Source of the DNA: Arthrobacter sp. Bz4
GTDB lineage: Bacteria > Actinomycetota > Actinomycetes > Actinomycetales > Micrococcaceae
Reading direction: 5' to 3'
Assembly (NCBI RefSeq): GCF_003075455.1
Contig: NZ_QDAE01000008.1
Coordinates: forward strand, 1-64,000
Length of the DNA: 64,000 nt
Shown here: positions 37,544-47,176 of the stretch, piece after piece
Numbering within the stretch: position 1 is the first letter of the stretch
Layout: each line of letters opens with the position of its first letter
The notes under the pieces: generated by a model
What the model saw: only the letters and a program-made list of their open reading frames with translations
Told to the model about the DNA's origin: nothing
Databases searched by the model: none
Translations under genes and position numbers: made by a program

Positions 37544-38017
37544 TTAGCTGCCCCGGTTCTTGTCGCGCATGTCCCGCAGAGCTTCACGGTTGTCTTGTTT
37601 TTCCCGCAGGGTCTGACGCTTGTCGTAATCCCGTTTGCCGCGTGCGACAGCAATTTCGACCTTCGCGCGTCCATTCAGGAAGTACAACTGAAGCGGCACC
37701 AGGGTGAATCCGCTTTCCCTGATGCGCTGGGAGATCCGGGTCAGCTCGTCCCGGTGCAGCAATAGCTTGCGACGACGGCGGGCTGCGTGATTGGTCCAAC
37801 TGCCCTGCGTGTACTCGGGAATGTGGATGCCCTCGAGCCATAGTTCGTCATTGTAAAAAATGGCGAACCCGTCCACCAGGGACGCCCGCCCGGCCCGGAG
37901 CGACTTCACCTCGGTGCCCATCAGGGCGATGCCGGCCTCGTAGGTATCCAGCACCTCGTAATCGTGCCGGGCCTTCCGATTGGTGGCCACTACCTGTCGG
38001 CCACTTTCCTTGGGCAC
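37544..38017 (-). CDS. smpB: SsrA-binding protein SmpB
   Basis: A 157-residue protein with the SmpB beta-barrel. Motifs: [39 protein letters not shown] and the basic C-terminal tail ([18 protein letters not shown]) that enters the ribosome mRNA channel. It delivers tmRNA to stalled ribosomes. It lies close upstream of ssrA on the same strand. The ATG at 38017 has AAGGAG upstream. Confidence 0.96.
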   Translation of the reverse strand: MPKESGRQVVATNRKARHDYEVLDTYEAGIALMGTEVKSLRAGRASLVDGFAIFYNDELWLEGIHIPEYTQGSWTNHAARRRRKLLLHRDELTRISQRIRESGFTLVPLQLYFLNGRAKVEIAVARGKRDYDKRQTLREKQDNREALRDMRDKNRGS

Positions 38018-38104
38018 GGTACAACTCCTTCATGTCTGGGGGTCTTGCTCCTGGCTCACGCCTAGGGGCCGATTTGCTGTCCCCTCAGTCTACGGCGTCG
38101 GTGA

Positions 38105-39616
38105 CTACAGCAGGCCCAGCGGGTCGACCAGGCTGCCGTTGAGCACCGTTTCAAAATGCAGGTGACAGCCGGAAGAGTTGCCGGTGGTTCCAGTGCGGCC
38201 GATCAGCTGACCGGCGCTGACCTTTTGCCCCGGTGAGACGTCGAAGCTGGAGAGGTGGTAGTAGTTGGTCGCCAGCGCGTTGCCCTGGACCACACCATGG
38301 TTCAGGACAATACGGTTTCCGGCGCCGGAGAGCGCGTTGGAATCAGCAAACCAGACTTCGCCTGCTGCGGGAGCGTAGAGCGGGGTACCGCAGCCCACAC
38401 CGTAGTCGAGGCCCGTATGGGTGTACCCGCCCGACCCGTTGAAGTCGATGGTGCCGACCGGAGTTGCACGCCAGCCGAATCCTGAGGAGATGGGACCGCT
38501 GACAGGTGCCCGGAGACCGAACGCTGAAGGACTGCCGGATTGAATCGGCGCGATTGGCCTGACCGTGGCCGGGACGATTGGTTCAGGCGCGACTGGCTTG
38601 GGCGCCGGTCGTTGCGCGGCTGCGGCCGCTGCAGCCGCAGCGGCGTTGGCTGCTTCGGCAGCTGCTGCTGCCTCCGCTGCGCGGCGTTCATTTTCGATGC
38701 GGGCCCGCTCTTCAGCCTCAGCCTTGAGCCGCGCTTCCTCCCGCTTCCGCGCCTCTTCAATCAGACGTGCCTGGCGTGCGGCGATATCGGCGGTGACCTG
38801 CTCGTGGGCGGATTCCACCTCGGCGAGCTGAGCCTCAATGACCGGCTTCTGTTCTTTAAGCTCATCGGACAACGCCGAGGTGTCGGCGACCAGGGTGTCA
38901 ACCTTGCTTTTCTCGGCCGCTGCATCATCACGGGCTATCTGCTCGGCCGCGAGAGCCTGTTCCGCCTGGGCTTTCAGGTCGAGGATTTCCGCCTCGACCG
39001 CCTCAAGACGTGCCTCCGAATTCACATTGGTCGCGTTCTGCTGCGACAACTGGTCCATGGCAGCGTTCTGGCTCCGTAGTGCCTGGTCCACCATGTCGAT
39101 GGAATTGGTGAGACTTTCAGTGCCCTCAGAGCCGAAGAGCAGGGACAGGTTTGAGGGTACTCCCCCATTTTTGTAGGCCTGGGTGGCAATCTGCCCGATC
39201 ATCTCCCGGGTCTCTCCCATCGCTTCCTGGTCGAGATCCATCTGTTCGCTGATCTTGTTTCTGGTCTCCTGGGCCAAATCGACCCGTTGAGTGAGTGCAG
39301 TGACCTGGCCGGTGGCGGTTTCGACCCGGCCCTGTGCGTCGGCGAGGGCCTGCTGGGCGCCGGGCAGCTGGCCCTGGAAGACACGGAGCTGCGCAATCGT
39401 TTCGGAAATATCGGCGTCGAGGTATTCGATTGATTGCTGGACGTCCTCGATTTCCTGCTCGAGGGCGTTCTGGCGGTTATCCAATTCATCGGCGAATACC
39501 GGCGCGCTGAACCCGAGGGCGAGCGCGACAATCACCGCAATCGACGTGCCAGCGACGGTCTTGGTCACGACTGATTGTTTGGCCGACTTGGTCGACCAAG
39601 GATTTACAGCAGGCAT
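38105..39616 (-). CDS. LytM/M23-type peptidoglycan hydrolase-like protein with coiled coil
   Basis: A 503-residue secreted protein. An N-terminal signal/anchor helix (about 15-40) is followed by long coiled-coil stretches (about 45-290), an Ala-rich linker and a C-terminal M23 domain with HTGLDYGVGCGTPLYA and CHLHFET, the zinc-ligand motifs. It closely follows ftsE-ftsX; in other bacteria FtsEX controls coiled-coil peptidoglycan hydrolases or their activators, so it is a likely FtsEX partner at the division site. Start 39616 (MPAVNPW) is preferred over 39640 because of the better upstream AGAGAG. Confidence 0.9.
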   Translation of the reverse strand: MPAVNPWSTKSAKQSVVTKTVAGTSIAVIVALALGFSAPVFADELDNRQNALEQEIEDVQQSIEYLDADISETIAQLRVFQGQLPGAQQALADAQGRVETATGQVTALTQRVDLAQETRNKISEQMDLDQEAMGETREMIGQIATQAYKNGGVPSNLSLLFGSEGTESLTNSIDMVDQALRSQNAAMDQLSQQNATNVNSEARLEAVEAEILDLKAQAEQALAAEQIARDDAAAEKSKVDTLVADTSALSDELKEQKPVIEAQLAEVESAHEQVTADIAARQARLIEEARKREEARLKAEAEERARIENERRAAEAAAAAEAANAAAAAAAAAAQRPAPKPVAPEPIVPATVRPIAPIQSGSPSAFGLRAPVSGPISSGFGWRATPVGTIDFNGSGGYTHTGLDYGVGCGTPLYAPAAGEVWFADSNALSGAGNRIVLNHGVVQGNALATNYYHLSSFDVSPGQKVSAGQLIGRTGTTGNSSGCHLHFETVLNGSLVDPLGLL

Positions 39617-39644
39617 ATGCTCTCTTTCGTTCCTGGTCATTACT

Positions 39645-40559
39645 CTAAACCCTCAAGTAACGTCGGAGGGTCAGGAGTGATGACACCCCAGCCAGCACTC
39701 CACCCAGCAAGATGAGCAGGGGCGCAAGGAGCAGTACCTCAGTCGAGGAGATGAAGGCCGTTTCCGGGTACATCTCGGCGAGTACGCCGTTGAGGGCGAA
39801 GTGGGCTACCGCCCACAGCGTGCCGGTTGCCAACAGGCCGCCGACCACCGCCGCGATGACTCCCTCCAGGACGAACGGGAGTTGGATGACCGCTTTGCTG
39901 GCGCCGACCAACCGCATGATTCCGGTTTCCCGCCGGCGGCTAAACGCAGAAAGCCTGATCGTGGTTGCCACCAGCAACACGGCGCAGAGCAACATCACCC
40001 CCGCTATGGTCAGGGCGATCGCCGACGCGACATTCATATAGGTGAAGAGGCGTTCCAGTAACTCCCGCTGGTCGCTCACGACGTCAACACCTGGGGTCGA
40101 AGAGAAGGCTTCGTTGATGACCTCGTACTTTTCCGGGTCAACCAGATTCACCCTGAATGATTCGGGGAGCTGGTCGGCTGTCACCGAATCGACAATTGGA
40201 GAATTCGCGAACTGGTCCTGGAAATGGCCCAGGGCTTCTTCCTGGGACTCGTATTCGACCGTCGAAACATACTCACTGAAGGAATCGGATTCGAGGATGG
40301 CCTGGATATCATCCCGTTGCTCGTCGGACACGGGTCCCGCCGCGCAGCTCGGTGAGGTGGAGTTATCCACGCAGAGGAATACGGCCACCTGAACGCGGTC
40401 GTACCAATACCCCTTCATCTGGTTGATCTGTAGCTGAAGGAGTCCCGCAGCCCCAACGAAGGTGAGGGAAATGAAGGTGACCAGAACGATGGAGATCACC
40501 ATGGCAAGGTTCCGGCGGAGACCAGACCCTAACTCACCGAGGACAAACGCGAACCTCAT
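39645..40559 (-). CDS. ftsX: Cell-division ABC transporter permease FtsX
   Basis: A 304-residue protein. An N-terminal helix (about 20-40), a large extracellular domain (about 45-175) and three C-terminal helices with [14 protein letters not shown] between them are typical of FtsX. It transmits FtsE ATP hydrolysis to peptidoglycan hydrolases outside. It overlaps ftsE by four bases. Confidence 0.95.
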   Translation of the reverse strand: MRFAFVLGELGSGLRRNLAMVISIVLVTFISLTFVGAAGLLQLQINQMKGYWYDRVQVAVFLCVDNSTSPSCAAGPVSDEQRDDIQAILESDSFSEYVSTVEYESQEEALGHFQDQFANSPIVDSVTADQLPESFRVNLVDPEKYEVINEAFSSTPGVDVVSDQRELLERLFTYMNVASAIALTIAGVMLLCAVLLVATTIRLSAFSRRRETGIMRLVGASKAVIQLPFVLEGVIAAVVGGLLATGTLWAVAHFALNGVLAEMYPETAFISSTEVLLLAPLLILLGGVLAGVSSLLTLRRYLRV

Positions 40560-41260
40560 TGCGCCGACACCTCGGTCTCGCCAATGTAGATGCCCTGTGC
40601 GTCGTCACGCACCACTGAACCGTTGCGAAGCTCGACCACTCTTTTGCGCATGGTGTTCACGATGTCGTCATCGTGGGTTGCCATCACCACTGTGGTGCCG
40701 TTCGAGTTGATGCGGTCCAGTACTTTCATAATTCCCATCGACGTGGTGGGGTCCAGGTTGCCGGTGGGCTCGTCGGCCAGCAGGATTCCGGGCCGGTTCA
40801 CGATGGCGCGGGCAATGGCCACGCGCTGCTGCTCGCCACCTGAGAGTTCATGGGGCATCCTGTTGTTTTTACCCTCCAGGCCCACTGTCTGCAGTACGTC
40901 GGGCACTGTCTCCCGGATCACTGCACGGCTCTTGCCAATCACCTGCATGGCAAAGGCGACATTTGCGAAGACGGTCTTGTTGGGTAGCAGCCGGAAGTCC
41001 TGAAACACCACACCGATGCCGCGGCGCAGCTTGGGCACCCGCCAGCTTGGGATGTTGGCAACGTTTTGCCCTGCGACGTAGACGGCACCCCGGGACACCC
41101 GGTCCTCTTTGAGGACCAGCCGGATGAACGTTGATTTACCGGAGCCCGAGGCCCCGACCAGGAAGACAAATTCTCCACGATCGACTTCGAGGCTTACGGC
41201 GTCGAGGGCGGGTCGAGAGTTGTTGTCGTAGACCTTGGTGACAGTGTCGAATCTAATCAT
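40556..41260 (-). CDS. ftsE: Cell-division ABC ATPase FtsE
   Basis: A 234-residue ABC ATPase. Walker [14 protein letters not shown], signature [14 protein letters not shown], Walker [14 protein letters not shown] and switch His MATHDD. The ATG at 41260 gives the conserved start [12 protein letters not shown]; the longer in-frame reading begins upstream without support. It forms the FtsEX complex with the next gene. Confidence 0.96.
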   Translation of the reverse strand: MIRFDTVTKVYDNNSRPALDAVSLEVDRGEFVFLVGASGSGKSTFIRLVLKEDRVSRGAVYVAGQNVANIPSWRVPKLRRGIGVVFQDFRLLPNKTVFANVAFAMQVIGKSRAVIRETVPDVLQTVGLEGKNNRMPHELSGGEQQRVAIARAIVNRPGILLADEPTGNLDPTTSMGIMKVLDRINSNGTTVVMATHDDDIVNTMRKRVVELRNGSVVRDDAQGIYIGETEVSAQ

Positions 41261-41419
41261 GACTACTTTGCGCCCATATGAAACTGCCAGTGCACGGGCA
41301 TTTGCTGGGGGGAAGAAAGTACCGGCCACTAGACTATAGCCACGCCGCTGCGCCTTGCTGGCTCACCGTCGCGGTGTGTCGCAGAGCGTTTGGTGGGCCG
41401 GCAGGCCGCCCAAATCCGC

Positions 41420-42538
41420 CTACTCGGCCGGTGCAGCCCTGTTGTTGGCCCGCCACCTGATGCCAGCGTCGATAAAGTCGTCGATCTCGCCGTCGAACAC
41501 TGCCGAGGTGTTACCGACCTCGTGGTCGGTGCGTAGATCCTTGACCATCTGGTACGGGTTGAGCACATAGGAGCGCATCTGGTCGCCCCAGGATGCCTTC
41601 ACATCGCCGGCCATTGCCTTCTTCTCGGCGTTCTCCTGTTCCTGCATCTGAAGCAGGAGTCGGGATTGGAGGACCCTGAGCGCAGCCGCCCGGTTCTGGA
41701 GCTGGGATTTTTCGTTCTGCATGGACACGACAATCCCGGTGGGGATATGGGTCAGCCGCACCGCCGAGTCGGTGGTGTTCACCGATTGGCCGCCGGGCCC
41801 GGATGACCGGAAAACATCGACTTTGATCTCGTTGTCGGGGATCTCCACCGAGTCGGTTTGCTCAATCAGCGGAATCACCTCGACGGCCGCGAAAGAGGTC
41901 TGGCGGCGACCCTGGTTGTCAAAGGGGCTGATCCGGACCAGGCGGTGCGTTCCGGCTTCCACCGACAGGGTGCCGAAGGCGTACGGCGCCTTTACCTCGA
42001 ACGTGGCGGACTTCAGTCCGGCCTCTTCGGCATAGGAAGTGTCAAGGACCTGGGTGGGGTACCCGTGGCGTTCGGCCCACCGCAGGTACATGCGGAGCAA
42101 CATTTCCGCGAAGTCGGCGGCGTCCACTCCGCCCGCGCCGGAACGGATGCTCACTACCGCCTCCCGCTCGTCGTACTCGCCTGCCAGCAGGGTCACTACT
42201 TCGAGCCGGTCCAGGGAGGCGCTCAGGGACGAAAGTTCCTTCACTGATTCTTCTCTGGACGCCTCATCATCCTCGTCCTGGGCCAGTTCCACCAGCACTT
42301 CGAGGTCTTCGATCCGCGAGTAGAGGGTCTCGAGGCGTTCAAGCGCCGACTGGCGGTGGGAAAGTTTCGACGTGATCTTCTGTGCGGCGGCAGGATCATC
42401 CCACAGGTTGGGTTCACCGGCCTGTTCGCTCAGCTCCGCGATGTCGGTGCGGATCGCTTCAACATCAGCAACCTGCTCGATGTTGGCGTATTTGGTGCGG
42501 AGCGCGCGGATTTCTGCGGGAAAATCGATGTTTGCCAT
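41420..42538 (-). CDS. prfB: Peptide chain release factor 2
   Basis: A 372-residue class I release factor. The GGQ catalytic motif is in [13 protein letters not shown] near residue 245, and the stop-codon-reading tripeptide SPF is in [12 protein letters not shown] near residue 200, which fits UAA/UGA recognition. It is one uninterrupted frame; the programmed +1 frameshift known in E. coli prfB is absent, as in many Actinobacteria. It sits just upstream of ftsE, a common actinobacterial order. Confidence 0.96.
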   Translation of the reverse strand: MANIDFPAEIRALRTKYANIEQVADVEAIRTDIAELSEQAGEPNLWDDPAAAQKITSKLSHRQSALERLETLYSRIEDLEVLVELAQDEDDEASREESVKELSSLSASLDRLEVVTLLAGEYDEREAVVSIRSGAGGVDAADFAEMLLRMYLRWAERHGYPTQVLDTSYAEEAGLKSATFEVKAPYAFGTLSVEAGTHRLVRISPFDNQGRRQTSFAAVEVIPLIEQTDSVEIPDNEIKVDVFRSSGPGGQSVNTTDSAVRLTHIPTGIVVSMQNEKSQLQNRAAALRVLQSRLLLQMQEQENAEKKAMAGDVKASWGDQMRSYVLNPYQMVKDLRTDHEVGNTSAVFDGEIDDFIDAGIRWRANNRAAPAE

Positions 42539-42595
42539 GATTGAACCAGCCTACGTCATGGCGCTGACGGCGGCCGCTGGCTGATGGCGCCGCTG

Positions 42596-43726
42596 CTAGT
42601 CAAGCGGGCCCTGCTGGGTCCGCTCCACTGCATCGGTGATGAGGGCATCGGCACCTTCGCGCATCATGGCACGCTGATAGTCGGCGCCGGTGCCCCGGCG
42701 CTCGATCTGGTGCAGAAGCCGAAGCACGGTCGCTTCGTCGTCGTAGTCGCGCAGTACCGGAAGCACCCGCTCAATGAGGAGGTGCACGGCGTCGGCCGCC
42801 TCGCACAGCCCGCCCAGGACTGGGTTCACCAGAGGTCCACCCAACCCGTACCTGCTCGCCGTCCAACTCGCCGCCCGGAGATCGGCGGACGTGGCGCCGG
42901 GTGCTGGTTCACCGGTCCGCCAGGCTCTGGCACTTTCCTCCACGAGGGCCCTCGCCAGGGCGGCAACCAGAACGGCGTCGGCACTGAAAAGGCAGACATC
43001 GCAGACCCTGATCTCGACCGTTGGGTGCCGCTGGGCGAGCCTCGCATCCAGGTAGACCATTCCTTCGTCGAGGATGACCCCGTCTTTCAGCCGGGCGCGG
43101 ATCATCTTCTCGTACGAGGACACGGATCCAAACGCTTCATAGGTCCCCGAGGTGGGCCAGCGCAAATTCAGGGGGTACCGGTAGCTGGCGTAGCCGCTGT
43201 CCGCTCCGTTCCAATAAGGAGAGTTGGTGCTGAGTGCCAGCAGGACGGGCAGCCACAGCCGGATCCGGTCCAGAACGGCAACCCCCTCGTCGGGGGATTC
43301 AATCGAGACGTGGATATGAAATCCGCAGGTCAGGTGTTCGGCGAGCGCAAGCCCATAGAGGTCCCTCATCCGGGCGTACCGGTTGTCTGGTGCCAGCCGG
43401 AGGGCCGTCGGGTGGATGCTGGTGGCCAGCGCCGCGACCCGCGCGCCGACCTGTTGGGCCGCGCGGTCGGCCTGGCGTCGGCCCGCCTGAATTGCTGCCG
43501 CCAGGTCCCCCAGAGCGGAATAAGGCTTGCTGATGACCTCCAGTTGTTGTTGCTGCAGTTCCAGCGTCAGTTCGCTGACGTCGTCGGCGGCGGGTACAAC
43601 GCCGGACAACACCAGCGGCGCGAGCGGCGCCGGCCGGCCGGTGTGTTCATCCAGGAGCAGCAGTTCCTCTTCCACACCGAAGGTTCTTACCGCGGGACCG
43701 GTGGAGTTGATGTCTGCTGGCTGCAC
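42596..43726 (-). CDS. YbdK-type carboxylate-amine ligase, second paralogue
   Basis: A 376-residue GCS2/YbdK-family ligase with RTFGVEEELLLLDEH, CGFHIHVSIESPDEG and ALSTNSPYWNGADSG. It differs clearly from the copy at 33026-34126, so a recent duplication is unlikely. The GTG at 43726 has AAGGGGG upstream and is preferred over a TTG at 43759. Substrates are unknown; gamma-glutamyl transfer to an amine or amino acid is the family chemistry. Confidence 0.88.
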   Translation of the reverse strand: MQPADINSTGPAVRTFGVEEELLLLDEHTGRPAPLAPLVLSGVVPAADDVSELTLELQQQQLEVISKPYSALGDLAAAIQAGRRQADRAAQQVGARVAALATSIHPTALRLAPDNRYARMRDLYGLALAEHLTCGFHIHVSIESPDEGVAVLDRIRLWLPVLLALSTNSPYWNGADSGYASYRYPLNLRWPTSGTYEAFGSVSSYEKMIRARLKDGVILDEGMVYLDARLAQRHPTVEIRVCDVCLFSADAVLVAALARALVEESARAWRTGEPAPGATSADLRAASWTASRYGLGGPLVNPVLGGLCEAADAVHLLIERVLPVLRDYDDEATVLRLLHQIERRGTGADYQRAMMREGADALITDAVERTQQGPLD

Positions 43727-43881
43727 TGCCTGCCCCCTTCTGGGCGTCAGCTCTGCCAATCATCATCGGATTCGAAGATGAGAGCTTAGTCAGAAGGTTC
43801 CTCAAATCTGAAAATGGTGTCAAGGGTCAATCGCGGCCACGGCACCTGACGCCCCTTGAGCCATTTGGTGTGGATGGGGGT

Positions 43882-43907
43882 GGAATAAGCGAGGCCTGAG
43901 GTCAGTT
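43882..43907 (+). promoter_or_regulatory. SigR-type promoter of the flavoprotein gene
   Basis: GGAAT (43882-43886) and GTT (43905-43907) are separated by exactly 18 bases, the SigR consensus also seen upstream of sigR in this window. It lies 39 bases before the ATG at 43947. Confidence 0.75.
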
Positions 43908-43946
43908 TTAGCGGTGGAAGACTACGCGCACGAGTGAGAGGGCAGA

Positions 43947-45086
43947 ATGCTGAGGACGGTCGTGATCGGAGCCGGGCAAGCTGGCCTGTCCGCGGCATAC
44001 TATCTGCGGCGGCAAGGGCTTGAACCCGATGAGGACTTCGTGGTCCTGGACGCCAATGACGGCCCCGGTGGCGCCTGGCGTCACCGCTGGCCGTCACTCA
44101 CCTTCGGCACTGCCCACAATATTCACGACCTGCCGGGCCTTGAGGTTGGCATCCCCGACCCGACCGAGCCCGCGTCGTCGGTGGTCAGTCGCTACTACGG
44201 CGACTATGAAAGGCAATTCGACCTCCCGGTACACCGCCCCGAGGCGGTCACCGAGGTGGTGTCCCCCTCCCCAGCCGGTCCATTGCGAGTAGTTACCCAG
44301 TCAGGCAGCTGGGATGCCGAGCTAATCATCAATGGCACCGGGACCTGGGACCGGCCCTATTGGCCGTTTTACCCCGGCCGGGAGCTGTTCCTGGGGAGCC
44401 AGCTTCATACCCACGATTTCCAATCTGCGCAGCACTTCCGTGGCCTGCACGTGGTGGTGGTGGGGGCGGGGACGTCAGCGGTCCAGTTCCTTCTCCAACT
44501 TGCCGGCGCCGGCGCCACAACGTCCTGGGTCACTCGCCGTCCGCCGTCCTTCACCGGGCGGGAGTTCAATGCCGAATGGGGCAGGGAAGTCGAAGCCCGG
44601 GTCAACGAACGGACGGCGGCCGGACTCCCTCCTGCGAGCGTGGTGTCGACCACTGGTCTGCCACTGACCCGCCAATATCAAGACGGGATAGCTGCAGGGA
44701 ACCTCGTCTCGGTGGGTCCGATGCGGGCTGTCACCCCAGAGGGCGTCCTGTTGGCAGACGGGACAGAAGTCCGCGCGGATGTCATCCTGTGGGCCACCGG
44801 GTTCCGTCCGGCACTGGACCACCTCGCTCCGCTGAAATTACGGGAGGCCGGGGGCGGAATCCGGATGAAAGGGGTGCATGTGCTCAAGGATCCACGCGTG
44901 CTGTTGGTGGGGTACGGTGCCTCGGCCTCAACACTTGGCGCTACCCGCGCGGGCAGGGCGGCCGCCGTCGCCGCTGTGAAGCGACTGCGGGAGGTGGGGA
45001 GCGTGAGGGCTGGCGTGGCATCAGAAGATCAGGTTCAGTCCATTCCACCCAGTGCCCACCTGCACTCGGGGCAGCCAGCCCCCTGA
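43947..45086 (+). CDS. FAD-dependent NAD(P)-binding oxidoreductase
   Basis: A 379-residue flavoprotein. The FAD-binding GxGxxG is VVIGAGQAGLSAAYYL at the N-terminus and the second dinucleotide site is VVVVGAGTSAVQFLLQL near residue 170; DVILWATGFRPAL near residue 277 is the usual ATG motif. It resembles flavin monooxygenase-like and bacillithiol-disulfide-reductase-like (YpdA) proteins. The redox CxxC of thioredoxin reductase is missing. A SigR promoter upstream suggests a role in thiol or oxidative stress (inference). RBS GAGAGGG. The last 66 bases overlap, convergently, the secreted FG-GAP gene. Confidence 0.87.
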   Translation: MLRTVVIGAGQAGLSAAYYLRRQGLEPDEDFVVLDANDGPGGAWRHRWPSLTFGTAHNIHDLPGLEVGIPDPTEPASSVVSRYYGDYERQFDLPVHRPEAVTEVVSPSPAGPLRVVTQSGSWDAELIINGTGTWDRPYWPFYPGRELFLGSQLHTHDFQSAQHFRGLHVVVVGAGTSAVQFLLQLAGAGATTSWVTRRPPSFTGREFNAEWGREVEARVNERTAAGLPPASVVSTTGLPLTRQYQDGIAAGNLVSVGPMRAVTPEGVLLADGTEVRADVILWATGFRPALDHLAPLKLREAGGGIRMKGVHVLKDPRVLLVGYGASASTLGATRAGRAAAVAAVKRLREVGSVRAGVASEDQVQSIPPSAHLHSGQPAP

Positions 45087-46610
45087 GCCGTTGCCCGGAT
45101 ACAGCCACAGAATCCCCCGGCTGTCACGAGCAAGGACATCGGCGGTGCGATCCCCGTTAAAGTCGCCGGGGCTCATCACCGCTGTCATCGAGTTCCAGCC
45201 GTGCCCCACCCTCGAGCGAGGCAGCCAGCCCCCTGTGCCGTTGCCCGGATACAGCCACAAATAGCCGTTCGCTTTGTCGCGGGCCAGCAGATCAACCCGG
45301 CCATCGCCATTGAAATCACCGGGACCCACAATGGTGTTGAAGGCATTCCAGCCACTACCAACCCGGACCCGCGGCAGCCACCCCCCGGACCCATTTCCCC
45401 GATACAGCCAGAGGTACCCGGTGGTCCGTTCCCGGGCGAGAACATCCACAAACTGGTCTCCGTTGAAATCCCCTGGCCCAAGGATGCTGTTGAAAATGTT
45501 CCAGCCACTACCAACCCGGACCCTCGGCAGCCACCCTCCTTTGCCGTTGCCCCGGTACAGCCACAGATATCCGGTAGCCGCCTCGCGGGCCAGCAAATCA
45601 GCGGGACCGTCGCCATTGAAGTCACCCGGTGTCTCGAGAACGTCAAATCCGTTCCAGCCCGACCCGATCCGGACACCACTCCACGCAGTGCCATCTCCCT
45701 TTCCGCGGTACATCCGGAGATCACCGGTCGCTGTGACGCGAGCCAGGATGTCGTTGTTCCAGTCACCGTTGAAGTCGGCGGTGGAACGGGACAGCGTCGA
45801 TGCTGGAATGGCCAGGGGTGTGAAGGCGTAGGGCTCGCAGGTCAGGTTGTAGTCCCGGGTGTCGTCGTACCACTGGGAGAGATAGACGCGCCCGCCGGAG
45901 AAACTCGGCTGCCGGCAGCGGTCCAGGGCCTCGGTGGGATAGTCCAGCCTCCCGGCCGTCGCCCACACCGGCACCCCGGGAAGTCGCCAGGATCCGGTGA
46001 TCTCCGCCCACCCCGAGGCATAGGAGTAGAGGCCGTAGGAGAAGCCCGCATCGCGGAGCCCGCGCATCAGTCCCTCGATGATGAGCCGGTTGTCGCGTTG
46101 CTGCGCCGTGGTGCTGGTGGGCCACGGCTGGGCTGGCCGGGGTTCGACGTCGATCCACACCACCGGTGGCCGGAACCCTATCCGGTTCATGCTGGCGACG
46201 GCGAACCGCGCTTCCGAGTACCCCACGTTCGATAGCCGACCCGCACGGGTACTGCTCGCCCACGGCCCTCGTGCACCATAGGTATTCAACTGGGCAGCAG
46301 TGGGAAACCCTGCCATTGCGTAGCCGTGGGTCGACTTGTTATTGGTTTTGGTCCAGGTGACCTGACTTGCCAGGCATGGGTTTTCGGTGAAGGGCAGACC
46401 CTTGGTGAGTCCGATAACGACGAACTGGGTTGAAGTCGGCGGCATAGGCAGGCCGAAACCGCCGGCCGCTGGTGGGCATTGGGGCCAGGAGATATCGTGA
46501 CCGTAAAGGGGGGCGGCCTGCGCAGGGGGTGCAACTGTCACGAAGCCGAAGAGAAGCGCCAGCGACGTTCCAATCGCCATTGCCATCCGTCTGAGCGAGC
46601 GAGCCATCAT
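45021..46610 (-). CDS. Secreted GH25-like / DUF1906-like protein with FG-GAP-type repeats
   Basis: A 529-residue protein. Signal peptide (about 1-34, ending PAQA-AP). A TIM-barrel-like domain (about 38-240) shows LYGHDISWPQC, VVWIDVEPRPAQP and VYLSQWYDD, echoing the acidic residues of GH25-type lysozymes. The remainder (about 255-529) is five to six tandem FG-GAP/VCBS-type units of about 50 residues, each with PGDFNGDxxxDxLAR and LWLYRGNGxGGWLPR, likely a calcium-binding beta-propeller. It follows the Tad gene set on the same strand and is probably exported with it. Muramidase activity is not shown. Start 46610 has GAGGTGG upstream. Confidence 0.85.
   Translation of the reverse strand: MMARSLRRMAMAIGTSLALLFGFVTVAPPAQAAPLYGHDISWPQCPPAAGGFGLPMPPTSTQFVVIGLTKGLPFTENPCLASQVTWTKTNNKSTHGYAMAGFPTAAQLNTYGARGPWASSTRAGRLSNVGYSEARFAVASMNRIGFRPPVVWIDVEPRPAQPWPTSTTAQQRDNRLIIEGLMRGLRDAGFSYGLYSYASGWAEITGSWRLPGVPVWATAGRLDYPTEALDRCRQPSFSGGRVYLSQWYDDTRDYNLTCEPYAFTPLAIPASTLSRSTADFNGDWNNDILARVTATGDLRMYRGKGDGTAWSGVRIGSGWNGFDVLETPGDFNGDGPADLLAREAATGYLWLYRGNGKGGWLPRVRVGSGWNIFNSILGPGDFNGDQFVDVLARERTTGYLWLYRGNGSGGWLPRVRVGSGWNAFNTIVGPGDFNGDGRVDLLARDKANGYLWLYPGNGTGGWLPRSRVGHGWNSMTAVMSPGDFNGDRTADVLARDSRGILWLYPGNGSGGWLPRVQVGTGWNGLNLIF
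45050..45780. repeat. Imperfect ~150-156-bp coding repeats (FG-GAP units)
   Basis: Five repeated blocks share near-identical stretches such as CCCGGATACAGCCACA and TTGAAATCACC, about 150-156 bp apart. They encode the FG-GAP-type units of the secreted protein. High identity between some blocks suggests recent expansion or conversion. Confidence 0.82.
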
Positions 46611-46699
46611 GTGAACCACCTCATCCAACTAGATCATTTTACCGCCGATCAGGGGTTTGGGATGGGTCAAATTCCCGCCAATTTGATCGTTCCGAAGTC

Positions 46700-47176
46700 T
46701 CAGCGGGTCAACACGGAGCGGGCCTCGGCGGTCACGGCGATGGGGATCCCCCCCGGTACGAGAAAGTTCACGACGGGTGGATGGACAACCGCAGTCAACA
46801 CCACCTGGGCTGTCCTGTTGTCAGGTGCTCCGGTCCCCGGATCCATCGTCAGCCCGTCGAAGCGTGCGCTGGCACCGGTCAGGTAAAGGTACTCCTGCAC
46901 CGTTGTCCGGACCAGCGTGGCATCCAGTGCTGGCAGGGGGGCCTCCGCACCCGGAGGTGGCTCGGCCAGTCTGAAGGTGTCGGCGGCGGTCAGGGCCGCG
47001 CCGTCGGCAACTGACAATAGCTTTTGCCGGTCGAGGTAAACAGCCGATGCGGCGAGCACCACGGTCAGAACTAACAGGGATAAAAACAGGTATCCGATCA
47101 CCATGACTATGACCTGTCCCTCCTCGGGTCCGGACGTATGAATCTCCCGGATCGAAGGGAACTTGGGGCGAGTCAT
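46700..47176 (-). CDS. TadG-like pilus-assembly protein
   Basis: A 158-residue protein with one N-terminal membrane helix (about 24-45) preceded by GPEEGQVIVMVIG, the TadG-N pattern, and LDRQKLLSVADGAALTAADTF after it. The rest is extracytoplasmic. It is the last gene of the Tad cluster. The ATG at 47176 overlaps the upstream TadE-like stop by four bases, so longer upstream starts are rejected. Confidence 0.8.
   Translation of the reverse strand: MTRPKFPSIREIHTSGPEEGQVIVMVIGYLFLSLLVLTVVLAASAVYLDRQKLLSVADGAALTAADTFRLAEPPPGAEAPLPALDATLVRTTVQEYLYLTGASARFDGLTMDPGTGAPDNRTAQVVLTAVVHPPVVNFLVPGGIPIAVTAEARSVLTR

Noticed and set aside
41420-42538. A programmed +1 frameshift in prfB.
   Set aside because: The gene reads as one frame from ATG to stop, with no CUUUGA slip site or early UGA.
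45050-45780. A CRISPR-like array, because of regularly spaced similar blocks.
   Set aside because: The blocks are about 150 bp, inside a coding frame, and encode FG-GAP units.
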